The notes beneath the pieces are model-generated. The model was not told where the DNA came from. It did not search any database and saw only the letters and a program-made list of their open reading frames with translations. Made by a program: the position numbers and the translations under genes. Of a stretch of DNA of 10,356 bases, positions 1 through 6,588 are shown in pieces. Positions within the stretch are counted from its first letter, which is position 1; each line of letters starts with the position of its first letter. This DNA comes from Dehalococcoidia bacterium. GTDB taxonomy: Bacteria > Chloroflexota > Dehalococcoidia > JAENJB01. The DNA is taken from the NCBI GenBank assembly GCA_016844565.1, contig JAENJB010000048.1:1-10356 (forward strand), given 5' to 3'.

Positions 1-169
1 CCTCATAATGTTGCTGTCACTGCGAGCCCTTCGCCAAATTACTCAGAGCCTGCCCTGAGCTTGTCGAAGGGGAGATTGAGAGGGATTACATAACTGGAAA
101 TCCCCCTTGATCCCCATTTTCCAAAGGGGGAGAGATATTGAACAGGACTATTTCAGCAATCTCCTGAAG
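1..169. repeat. Gene-free left edge made of repeat fragments
   Basis: No gene is supported here. Three repeat-like pieces follow one another. Bases 15-29 (TGTCACTGCGAGCCC) match, with one mismatch, the reverse complement of the repeat end at 2844-2858. Bases 46-60 (GAGCCTGCCCTGAGC) recur exactly at 3983-3997 and here sit inside a small palindrome (CTCAG...CTGAG). Bases 101-108 and 124-131 (TCCCCCTT/AAGGGGGA) form an 8-bp stem with a 15-nt loop. An open frame in the hemC phase could start at a TTG at 107, but that codon lies inside the hairpin and I treat it as spurious. I see no clear promoter. The preceding gene (hemA would be expected) must lie further left, if present. Confidence 0.6.
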
Positions 170-1081
170 ATGAAGAAATTGGTTCGCATTGGTTCCCGGG
201 GAAGCCAGCTTGCCCTGGCGCAGACAGGGTTGGTGGTGGACGAGCTCCAGGGCCATTACCCGCAGGTGGAGTTTGCCGTGCAGGTAGTCAAGACCTCGGG
301 AGACCGCCCATCCTCGGGAGACCGCCCATCCACCTCACCCCTACCCCTGGGTGAAGGCGTTTTCGCCAAGGAACTTGAGGAGGCCCTGCAGGCGGGCACC
401 GTAGACCTGGCTGTGCATAGCCTGAAGGATATCCCCACCCGGTTGTCCCCCGGGTTTGTGCTGGCTGCCGTCCTCAAGAGGGGAGATGCCCGCGATGTGC
501 TGGTGAGCCGCAGCGGCCAGCGGCTGAGAGAGCTGCCGCCGGGCGCCCGGATAGGCACGGGAAGCCCCCGGAGGAAGGCGCAGGTAGCGTCTATCCGCTC
601 CGACCTCCGCGTGGTGCCGATACGGGGCAATATTGACACCCGGCTCAGGAAGACCTACTCCGGTGATGTGGATGGGGTCATCATGGCGGCGGCGGCGATG
701 CACCGCCTGGGTTGGGAGGACAGGGTAACGGAACACTTGCCCCTGGAGATGTTCCTTCCGGCGGTGGGTCAGGGGGCGTTGGTCATCGAGACTCTGAGCA
801 GCTGTGCGGACATGGTCCGAATGGTGTCACCGCTGGAGGACGAAGCGACGCGCCATGCGATGGATGCCGAGCGCGCCTTCCTCCGCGACCTGGGTGGTGG
901 ATGCCGGGCTCCTATCGCTGCCCATGCGACGGTGAGCGAGGGAAGGTTGTTTCTCAAGGGGATGTTCCTGCCTTCCGAAGGGGCAAGCCCGGTTTTCGCT
1001 GAGGGGGCAGGACCGGCTGCCGAGGCGGAGGAAATAGGTGCCGCCCTGGCGAAGAAGATACTGGGACTGGTGAAGGTTTGA
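170..1081 (+). CDS. hemC: Hydroxymethylbilane synthase (porphobilinogen deaminase)
   Basis: Cytosolic enzyme that polymerises four porphobilinogens into the linear tetrapyrrole hydroxymethylbilane on a dipyrromethane cofactor. The 303-residue product has the family hallmarks: IGSRGSQLALAQ at 7-18, HSLKDIPT at 83-90 with the catalytic Asp87, GTGSPRR at 129-135 with the substrate-binding arginines, RGNIDTRL at 152-159, LPAVGQGAL, and GGGCRAPI with the cofactor-binding Cys245. ATG 170 is chosen because it gives the usual N-terminus. The open frame extends to a TTG at 107, but that adds 21 non-homologous residues starting inside a hairpin, and the Shine-Dalgarno signal before 170 is weak. Residues 43-63 are odd: SGDRPS occurs twice in tandem, followed by TSPLPLGEG where most homologues have a GGKG-type loop. 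The stop overlaps the next start by 4 nt (TTGA). Identity is secure; activity of the altered loop is not shown. Confidence 0.96.
   Translation: MKKLVRIGSRGSQLALAQTGLVVDELQGHYPQVEFAVQVVKTSGDRPSSGDRPSTSPLPLGEGVFAKELEEALQAGTVDLAVHSLKDIPTRLSPGFVLAAVLKRGDARDVLVSRSGQRLRELPPGARIGTGSPRRKAQVASIRSDLRVVPIRGNIDTRLRKTYSGDVDGVIMAAAAMHRLGWEDRVTEHLPLEMFLPAVGQGALVIETLSSCADMVRMVSPLEDEATRHAMDAERAFLRDLGGGCRAPIAAHATVSEGRLFLKGMFLPSEGASPVFAEGAGPAAEAEEIGAALAKKILGLVKV
294..331 (+). repeat. 18-bp perfect tandem duplication inside hemC
   Basis: The unit CTCGGGAGACCGCCCATC occurs at 295-312 and again at 313-330, with one further matching base on each side. It is in frame and encodes the doubled peptide SGDRPS-SGDRPS (residues 43-54 of HemC). 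It is followed at once by a small palindrome, TCACCC (335-340) and GGGTGA (349-354), which also lies within the coding sequence. The length is a multiple of three, so gain or loss of a unit would keep the gene open. Confidence 0.95.
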
Positions 1082-2604
1082 TAGAAAAAGGAAAAGTATA
1101 TCTGGTAGGGGCCGGGCCAGGGGACCCAGGCCTCATTACTGTCAAGGGTCTGGAACTCCTGGCCGGGGCAGACGTGGTAGTCTATGACCGCCTGCTGAGC
1201 GAGAGCCTGCTCGACAAGGCGAGGCCTGAGGCCGAGCGGCTCTATGTGGGCAAGTCGCCCGGACGCCATGCGATGGGGCAGGCGGAGATCAACCGCCTGC
1301 TGGTGCAGAAGGCCCGCGAGGGGAAGATGGTGATTCGACTAAAAGGCGGCGACCCCTTCGTCTTCGGGCGGGGAGGGGAGGAGGCGGAGGCCCTGGTGGA
1401 TGCCGGGCTGCCTTTTGAAATAGTCCCCGGGGTGAGCGCCGCCGTGGCGGCCCCTGCCTACGCGGGCATCCCCGTCACTCACCGCCGTCTGGCCTCCTCA
1501 TTCACGGTGGTCACCGGCCACGAGGACCCTTCCAGGGAGATATCCAGGCTGGACTGGAGCAAGCTGGCCGGTGGAGGAACCCTGGTGTTGATGATGGGGG
1601 TACAGAATCTGGCGCCGATAGTGGAGAAACTGGTATCCGGCGGGCTTCCATCAAGGACGCCGGTGGCTATTGTGGAGCAGGGAACCGGACCCCGCCAGAG
1701 GACGCTGGTGGGGACACTCGGCAACATCGTGGCTAAAGCCGAAAAGGCGGAGCTGCGGCCGCCGGCGGTTACGGTCATCGGCCGGGTGGTGCGGTTGAGA
1801 GATAAGCTCCGGTGGTTCGATAACCGTCCGCTATTCGGAAAGCGCATCCTGGTTACCCGCTCCCGGCAGCAGGCCAGCACCCTGTGCCGCCTTCTATCAC
1901 AGCAAGGGGCGGAGCCGCTGGAGGTGCCGGCCATTGCCATCGAGCCCGCAGACGAAAAGGGTCTGGCTCAGGCCATTGCCAGGCTGGAGAGCTACACCTG
2001 GCTCGTGTTCACCAGCATCAACGCGGTGGAGGCTCTCTTCACCGCTCTCTCCCGGCAGCAGCGGGATGTCCGCGCCTTGCGAGGGCTCAGACTTTGCGCC
2101 ATCGGCCCGGCCACGGCCGCGGGCCTTGAGAATCACGGGCTTAAGGCCGACTATGTCCCGGCGGAGTATACCACCGAGGCCATTCTCGATGGCCTGAAGG
2201 AAAAGGCGCGCGGTGAACGGGTCCTCCTGGTGCGGGCGGAGGGGGTATCTGACGAAATGGTGACGGGGCTGGGCAGAGCAGGAGTGCAGACCGACCAGGT
2301 GGCCGCCTACCGGACGGTCTCAGCCAGCGAAGGGGCAACCCGGGTAAAGAGGCTGCTGGAGGAGGGTGAGATAGACATGGTTACCTTCACCAGCTCCTCC
2401 ACAGTGCGCGGTCTGGTCGGTCTCCTGGGCGGTTCCGGCCTGTCGGGACTGAAGGGGGTAAAGGTGGCCTGCATCGGCCCGGTAACGGCTGCCACGGCCC
2501 GCGAGCTAGGGCTCAAGGTGGATATCATGGCTCGCGAGCATACCATGCCCGGTCTGGTGCGGGCCATAGTGGAATACTATAATAAGGCAAATCCGAAATC
2601 CTGA
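1078..2604 (+). CDS. cobA-hemD: Fused uroporphyrinogen-III C-methyltransferase / uroporphyrinogen-III synthase
   Basis: A 508-residue bifunctional protein. Residues 1 to about 248 are the SAM-dependent methyltransferase (SUMT), which methylates uro'gen III at C2 and C7 to precorrin-2. Its motifs are YLVGAGPGDPGLIT (8-21), GDPFVFGRGGEE (91-102), EIVPGVSAAVAAPAYAGIPVTHR-type segment (114-136) and VVTGHED (144-150). From about 253 to the end is uro'gen-III synthase, which cyclises hydroxymethylbilane: RILVTRSRQQ, WLVFTSINAV, CAIGPATA, VTFTSSSTV and ACIGPVTA. The start is a TTG whose last two bases, with the following A, form the hemC stop, suggesting translational coupling. The fusion joins uro'gen III formation to its first methylation, pointing to siroheme or corrinoid rather than haem as the main product. 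The last residues (NKANPKS) run into low-complexity AATCCGAA-type sequence that continues past the stop. Confidence 0.95.
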   Translation: MIEKGKVYLVGAGPGDPGLITVKGLELLAGADVVVYDRLLSESLLDKARPEAERLYVGKSPGRHAMGQAEINRLLVQKAREGKMVIRLKGGDPFVFGRGGEEAEALVDAGLPFEIVPGVSAAVAAPAYAGIPVTHRRLASSFTVVTGHEDPSREISRLDWSKLAGGGTLVLMMGVQNLAPIVEKLVSGGLPSRTPVAIVEQGTGPRQRTLVGTLGNIVAKAEKAELRPPAVTVIGRVVRLRDKLRWFDNRPLFGKRILVTRSRQQASTLCRLLSQQGAEPLEVPAIAIEPADEKGLAQAIARLESYTWLVFTSINAVEALFTALSRQQRDVRALRGLRLCAIGPATAAGLENHGLKADYVPAEYTTEAILDGLKEKARGERVLLVRAEGVSDEMVTGLGRAGVQTDQVAAYRTVSASEGATRVKRLLEEGEIDMVTFTSSSTVRGLVGLLGGSGLSGLKGVKVACIGPVTAATARELGLKVDIMAREHTMPGLVRAIVEYYNKANPKS

Positions 2605-2652
2605 ATCCGAATGACCAAAGCAGTCCGTGATGTTCCCTCTCCCTTGACGGGC

Positions 2653-2767
2653 CTTGCCTTAAATGTCATTCTGAGGAGCGAAGCGACGAAGAATCTCTGG
2701 TGGGATTAGTAATGCACAAACAGGCCCCACCGCTCCGAGATTCTTCACTTCGTTCAGAAGAATGACA
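2653..2767. repeat. Palindromic intergenic repeat, family A, copy 1
   Basis: The left arm at 2664-2697 begins TGTCATTCTGAGGAGCGAAG, and the right arm at 2737-2767 ends GAATGACA. The two are imperfect reverse complements around a roughly 39-nt centre. Bases 2653-2700 are identical over 48 bp to 3885-3932. The element lies between cobA-hemD and hemB, and the transcript could fold into a long hairpin. No encoded protein is credible; reading it in the antisense direction gives the peptide ILLNEVKNL, which is simply a translation of the repeat. Confidence 0.9.
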
Positions 2768-2820
2768 CAGGGACGGTACTTTTGGGGCAAAGCCCCCTCC
2801 AGGGGAGCGAGAAAGCGGCG

Positions 2821-2858
2821 GATTGCTTCGCCCCGATTAAGCGGGGCTCGCAATGACA
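2821..2858. repeat. Palindromic intergenic repeat, family B, copy 1
   Basis: The sequence starts GATTGCTTCG and ends GCTCGCAATGACA. It is the reverse orientation of a TGTCATTGCGAG-type repeat and is related to 4065-4091 and to the fragment at 15-29. It carries an extra inner stem, GCCCCG (2830-2835) with CGGGGC (2842-2847). The ATG at 2853 that would extend the hemB frame lies inside this repeat, which is one reason to place the hemB start at 2883. Confidence 0.85.
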
Positions 2859-2871
2859 GGAAGGTTTTTGT

Positions 2872-2879
2872 GGAGGGAG
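2872..2879 (+). promoter_or_regulatory. Ribosome binding site deciding the hemB start
   Basis: GGAGGGAG is a strong Shine-Dalgarno sequence. Its GGAGG core ends 6 nt before the ATG at 2883, so it supports 2883 over the in-frame ATG at 2853 inside the upstream repeat. Confidence 0.8.
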
Positions 2880-2882
2880 ACT

Positions 2883-3854
2883 ATGTTTCCTGAACTGCGT
2901 TTGCGCCGGCTGAGACGGACGGCGACCCTGAGGCGGATGGTCCGCGAGACCCGGCTCTCCGTGGACAACCTGGTCTATCCGCTCTTCACCGTCCCCGGCA
3001 GGCGTGTGAAGCGTGAGCTGGCGTCCATGCCCGACTGCTATCACCTCTCGGCGGACATGCTGGCCCGGGAGGCGGAGGAGGTTGCAAAGCTGGGGATACC
3101 AGCAGTCATCCTCTTCGGACTCCCAGAGAGTAAGGACGAGATCGGCTCAGGAGCCTGGGACTCGAAAGGGCCCGTGCCGCGAGCTATCCGAGCCATAAAG
3201 AAGGCGGCGCCCGAGCTGGTGGTAATGGCGGACGTCTGCCTTTGCGAGTACACCAGCCACGGACACTGCGGGGTAGTGCGAGACCGCTACGTGGACAACG
3301 ATGCCACCCTGGAGCTGCTATCCCGGGCGGCGGTATGCTACGCCGAGGCGGGGGCGGATATCGTGGCTCCGTCGGATATGATGGACGGGCGGGTGGGGGC
3401 CATACGATCTGCCCTGGACGAAAAGGGGTTCCCCATGGTGGCCATCCTGTCCTATGCCGCCAAATACGCCTCAGGCTTCTACGCACCATTCCGTGAGGCC
3501 GTGCAGTCGGCGCCCCAGTTCGGCGACCGCCGCTCCTATCAGATGGATGCGGCCAACGCTGAGGAGGCGTTGCGGGAGGTGGAGTTGGACCTTGCCGAAG
3601 GGGCGGACATCGTGATGGTGAAGCCGGCCCTGGCCTACCTTGATATTATCCGGCGGGTGAGGGAGTCCTTCCCTGGGCCACTGGCGGCCTACAGCGTGAG
3701 CGGGGAGTATGCCATGATAAAGGCGGCGGTGCGGCAAGGTTGTCTGGATGAGAAACAAGTGGCGCTGGAAGTGCTCACCGCCATCAAGCGGGCCGGCGCG
3801 GACATAATTATTACCTATTATGCTAAAGACGCGGCCCGGTGGCTCAAGGCATAG
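2883..3854 (+). CDS. hemB: Porphobilinogen synthase (delta-aminolevulinic acid dehydratase)
   Basis: Condenses two 5-aminolevulinate molecules into porphobilinogen in the cytosol, supplying HemC. The 323-residue product has normal family length. The two Schiff-base lysines are visible: Lys194 in SYAAKYASGFYAPFREA and Lys247 in DIVMVKPALAYLDI. The segment DVCLCEYTSHGHCG places cysteines at 119, 121 and 129, the triad of the zinc-dependent type rather than the Asp-rich magnesium type. GDRRSYQMD, YSVSGEYAMIK and IKRAGAD are also typical. The start at ATG 2883 is set by a strong Shine-Dalgarno sequence. The gene is separated from cobA-hemD by a 278-bp gap full of palindromic repeats, so co-transcription through them is possible but not shown. 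Confidence 0.97.
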   Translation: MFPELRLRRLRRTATLRRMVRETRLSVDNLVYPLFTVPGRRVKRELASMPDCYHLSADMLAREAEEVAKLGIPAVILFGLPESKDEIGSGAWDSKGPVPRAIRAIKKAAPELVVMADVCLCEYTSHGHCGVVRDRYVDNDATLELLSRAAVCYAEAGADIVAPSDMMDGRVGAIRSALDEKGFPMVAILSYAAKYASGFYAPFREAVQSAPQFGDRRSYQMDAANAEEALREVELDLAEGADIVMVKPALAYLDIIRRVRESFPGPLAAYSVSGEYAMIKAAVRQGCLDEKQVALEVLTAIKRAGADIIITYYAKDAARWLKA

Positions 3855-3884
3855 GTCACTCTAACCCTCTCCCGTCAAGGGGGG

Positions 3885-4055
3885 CTTGCCTTAAATGTCA
3901 TTCTGAGGAGCGAAGCGACGAAGAATCTCTGGGTGGAGTTAGTGTAGCACAAATAGACCCCACCACTCCGAGATCCTTTGCGGAGCCTGCCCTGAGCACG
4001 GGCATGCCTGGGAGATTCTTCGGCCTTCGCCTACGGCGGATGGCCTCAGAATGAC
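3885..4055. repeat. Palindromic intergenic repeat, family A, copy 2, with nested pieces
   Basis: Bases 3885-3932 repeat 2653-2700 exactly, and similarity continues with changes to about 3973. After that the right half differs from copy 1. Where copy 1 passes directly into its right arm, this copy first has GGAGCCTGCCCTGAGC and GGGCATGCC (3982-4008), then GAGATTCTTC (4012-4021), another GC-rich piece (4021-4045), and finally TCAGAATGAC (4046-4055). The 15-mer at 3983-3997 is also at 46-60. It looks like an element interrupted by other short repeats. It lies between hemB and hemL and codes for nothing credible; forward reading gives CHSEERSDEES, a translation of the repeat. Confidence 0.85.
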
Positions 4056-4064
4056 GGAGGAGGA

Positions 4065-4091
4065 GATTGCTTCGCTTCGCTCGCAATGACA
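4065..4091. repeat. Palindromic intergenic repeat, family B, copy 2
   Basis: The segment runs GATTGCTTCGCTTCGCTCGC then AATGACA. It matches 2821-2858 at both ends but lacks that copy's inner stem-loop. It directly follows the family A copy, the same A-then-B order seen between cobA-hemD and hemB. Confidence 0.85.
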
Positions 4092-4156
4092 GATGTACAA
4101 TTGTGGGCCAGGCATTCGAGTTTTGAAATTTGAATTTGGTTCGTGTAAGAGGCGAC

Positions 4157-5443
4157 ATGAAAAGGAAAGTCTCAAAGAAGCTGTTCTCCGAGGCCCGAGT
4201 GTTCCTGCCCGGTGGAGTGGACAGCCCGGTGCGGGCTTTCAAGGCGGTGGGAGGGTCTCCACCTTTCATACAGAGGGGCGCCGGTCCCCGTCTCTACGAT
4301 GAGGACGGCAACGTGTTCCTGGACTATGTCTGCTCCTGGGGGGCGCTCATCCTGGGTCATGCCCATCCCTGGGTGGTGGCAGCGGTCCAGGATGCCGCCT
4401 CCAGGGGCACCAGCTTTGGCGCGCCGACAGCGCTGGAGACTGAGTTGGCCCGGCACATCAACCAGGCCATGCCATCTCTCGAGATGCTGCGTTTCGTGAA
4501 CTCCGGGACCGAGGCCACCATGAGCGCCCTTCGGGTGGCGCGCGCATTCACCGGACGCGAGCTGGTGCTGAAATTCGCCGGCGGTTACCACGGGCACTCC
4601 GACGGCCTCCTGGCGAAGGCCGGGTCAGGGAGCCTGACTCTCGGCTTGCCCGTATGTCCCGGTGTCCCCCTGGCCTATGCGCGCACTACGCTGGTGGCGC
4701 CCTACAACGACCTGGCGGCGGTCGAGAGGCTGTTTCATAAGTACAGCGCCAAGATAGCCGCGGTCATCATCGAGCCGGTGGCCGCCAACATGGGAGTGGT
4801 GCCGCCCAGGCCCGGCTTTCTAAAGGGCCTGAGGCAGCTCACCCGCAAGGCGGGGGCGCTGCTTATCTTCGACGAGGTCATCACCGGCTTCCGCGTTGCC
4901 TACGGCGGAGCCCAGGCGCTCTATGAGATGGTGCCGGACATCACCTGCCTGGGGAAGGTTATCGGAGGCGGACTTCCTGTCGGGGCCTACGGTGGGAGGC
5001 GTGACATTATGTCCCTGGTGGCGCCGATGGGGCCGGTCTATCAGGCGGGTACCCTATCAGGAAACCCTCTGAGCATGACCGCCGGCATCCAGACTTTGAA
5101 GATGCTGGAGGAGCCGATGCCCTACCAGGCGCTAGAGGAGCGAGGCGCCCTGCTGGCGGAGGGACTGAGCCGGGCGGCAAGAAAGGCCAAGGTCCCCCTG
5201 CAGGTCTCCCGAGTCGGCTCCCTGCTCACCCCCTTCTTCTCCGAGCAGCCGGTTACCGACTACGCCTCTGCCCGGCGGGCCGATACACGCCGCTACGCCG
5301 CCTTCTTTCAGGGGATGCTGTCGAAGGGGATTTACCTACCCCCCTCGCAGTTCGAGGCATTCTTCATTTCCCTGGCGCACCGGGACGAGGATATCGAGCG
5401 GACGGTCAAGGCGGCGGAAGAGGTCTTAAAGGGTGCAGCTTAA
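4157..5443 (+). CDS. hemL: Glutamate-1-semialdehyde 2,1-aminomutase
   Basis: PLP enzyme of the C5 pathway that turns glutamate-1-semialdehyde into 5-aminolevulinate, the substrate of HemB. The 428-residue product has the usual length. Motifs are FLPGGVDSPVRAF (16-28), YDEDGNVFLDYV (47-58), NSGTEATMSALRVAR (115-129), GGYHGHSDG (142-150), IFDEVITGFRVAYGG (237-251), and LGKVIGGGLPVGAYGG with the PLP-binding Lys267. The start at ATG 4157 follows AAGAGG (4147-4152) and gives a conventional N-terminus; the open frame begins at a TTG at 4130, which adds nine non-family residues. The partner that makes its substrate, glutamyl-tRNA reductase (hemA), is absent from the window. The gene ends inside the start region of the lipid kinase, overlapping it by 11 nt. 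Confidence 0.97.
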   Translation: MKRKVSKKLFSEARVFLPGGVDSPVRAFKAVGGSPPFIQRGAGPRLYDEDGNVFLDYVCSWGALILGHAHPWVVAAVQDAASRGTSFGAPTALETELARHINQAMPSLEMLRFVNSGTEATMSALRVARAFTGRELVLKFAGGYHGHSDGLLAKAGSGSLTLGLPVCPGVPLAYARTTLVAPYNDLAAVERLFHKYSAKIAAVIIEPVAANMGVVPPRPGFLKGLRQLTRKAGALLIFDEVITGFRVAYGGAQALYEMVPDITCLGKVIGGGLPVGAYGGRRDIMSLVAPMGPVYQAGTLSGNPLSMTAGIQTLKMLEEPMPYQALEERGALLAEGLSRAARKAKVPLQVSRVGSLLTPFFSEQPVTDYASARRADTRRYAAFFQGMLSKGIYLPPSQFEAFFISLAHRDEDIERTVKAAEEVLKGAA

Positions 5444-6407
5444 CCATTCCCACCTGTTGACCTCGAGAGCCGGTGGAGCAACAAAGCCTGAGGAGCGCTG
5501 GGTCCTCATAGCTAACCCCATTAGCGGCAAAGGTCGACAGGACCAACTGGTGCACCAGGTGGCCGACCATCTGCAAAAGGCCAGGGGTACTCCCAAAATT
5601 CTGTGGACGGCCAGGCGCGGCCACGCAGAAGAGTTAGCCGCCACAGCAGTGCGGGAGGGTGCTACCCACGTCGTGGCCATCGGTGGCGATGGTACTATCC
5701 ATGAAATCGTGAACGGCATCGTGAATGCCCGGACTTCAGTTGACTCTGTCATATTGGGCATCTTACCACTGGGCACCTGTAACGACCTGGCTAGAGAACT
5801 CAAAATCCCACGCAAGCTATCTTCAGGCATACAAACCTTGTTGAGCGGCAGAGTTCGTTTTGTTGATTTGGGAAAAGTCGGTGAACGGTATTTCACAACT
5901 GTCGCCACATTGGGCTTCGATACCAGCGTGTCACAGTATGTGGCAAGCGGCGCCGGGCCAGGATTCCTCAGCGGCACTATGAAGTACTTGTACGGGGCGC
6001 TGGCTACCTTGTTCCGTTACCGTTCGGTCCGGGTGCATCTGAGAAGCGACAATAATGAATTTGAAGGGCCGGTTTTCCTGGCCGCCATCGCCAACACATC
6101 ATACTACGGCGGCGGCATGAAGATAGCGCCTACTGCCCTTATCGATGATGGCGGCCTAACCCTTTGCCTGGTGCGTCAGATGTCCCGGATGGAAGTAGTC
6201 AGAATGCTTCCGACGGTTTTCTCCGGTAAGCACATCAGGCATCCCAAGGTCTCCACCAGTTTCGTTCGGAGATTGGAGGTTACTTCCAGCGAACCCGTAG
6301 CTATCTGGGCAGATGGCGAGCCCATAGCCCGGACACCGGCGACGTTCCAGGTAGTGCCGCACTCTCTCCCCTTACTGGTGCCGCACGGTGGGACTGACTG
6401 CATCTGA
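5433..6407 (+). CDS. Diacylglycerol kinase family lipid kinase (YegS/DgkB-like)
   Basis: ATP-dependent kinase of the DAGK catalytic superfamily, expected at the inner face of the membrane and phosphorylating diacylglycerol or a similar lipid alcohol. The 324-residue protein shows NPISGKGR (28-35), the nucleotide-binding GGDGTIHE (84-91), LPLGTCNDLAREL (111-123), YYGGGMKIAP followed by DDGGL (224-242), and WADGEP (292-297). These cover both halves of the fold, so it looks complete. There is no transmembrane segment. The GTG start at 5433 lies within hemL, with GGAAGAGG upstream at 5416-5423. The first 20 residues are not conserved-looking, and an in-frame TTG at 5457 is an alternative. The overlap suggests co-transcription with hemL, though I know of no functional link. 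The exact substrate cannot be read from sequence. Confidence 0.9.
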   Translation: MQLNHSHLLTSRAGGATKPEERWVLIANPISGKGRQDQLVHQVADHLQKARGTPKILWTARRGHAEELAATAVREGATHVVAIGGDGTIHEIVNGIVNARTSVDSVILGILPLGTCNDLARELKIPRKLSSGIQTLLSGRVRFVDLGKVGERYFTTVATLGFDTSVSQYVASGAGPGFLSGTMKYLYGALATLFRYRSVRVHLRSDNNEFEGPVFLAAIANTSYYGGGMKIAPTALIDDGGLTLCLVRQMSRMEVVRMLPTVFSGKHIRHPKVSTSFVRRLEVTSSEPVAIWADGEPIARTPATFQVVPHSLPLLVPHGGTDCI

Positions 6408-6488
6408 AGTTTGCTCCGGTAATAAGTGCAATCGTTTCAGGCGCCCCTCATAGTCTAGTGTAGTGCATCGCAAATAGAGTTAGCTACA

Positions 6489-6588
6489 GGAAACAATGTC
6501 ATTCTGAGGAGCGCAGCGACGAAGAATCCGTAGTCGCCGCTAGGGGGGCGGATTCTTCACTTCGTTCAGAATGACAGCCAATGTTTCC
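6489..6588. repeat. Family A palindrome between convergent genes; possible bidirectional terminator
   Basis: The left arm at 6497-6530 (starting TGTCATTCTGAGGAGCGCAG) and right arm at 6549-6576 (CGGATTCTTC...GAATGACA) flank an 18-nt loop. An outer pair, GGAAACA (6489-6495) and TGTTTCC (6582-6588), extends the symmetry. It lies downstream of the lipid kinase and at the 3' end of nfeD, where a long hairpin could stop transcription from both sides. No obvious T-tract follows, so the terminator role is a guess. The nfeD reading frame runs through the right arm and stops in the loop. Confidence 0.85.

Noticed and set aside
107..169. N-terminal extension of hemC from a TTG at 107
   Set aside because: The start codon is inside a CCCCCTT/AAGGGGG hairpin, the extra 21 residues resemble nothing in the family, and ATG 170 gives the usual N-terminus.
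2659..2853. Minus-strand 64-codon open frame between cobA-hemD and hemB
   Set aside because: Its peptide (ILLNEVKNL, ILRRFAPQND) is a direct translation of the palindromic repeats. There is no ribosome binding site and no conserved domain.
2605..2882. Riboswitch or cobalamin-responsive leader before hemB
   Set aside because: The gap is explained by family A and B palindromes also found elsewhere. I could not identify a B12-box or another conserved riboswitch core.
2653..4091. CRISPR array
   Set aside because: Repeats are few, imperfectly palindromic, unevenly spaced and separated by a whole gene. There are no regular spacers and no cas gene.
3839..4269. Open frames on both strands across the hemB-hemL gap (peptides such as CHSEERSDEES and CHCERSEAISS)
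   Set aside because: They are translations of family A and B repeats and not genes.
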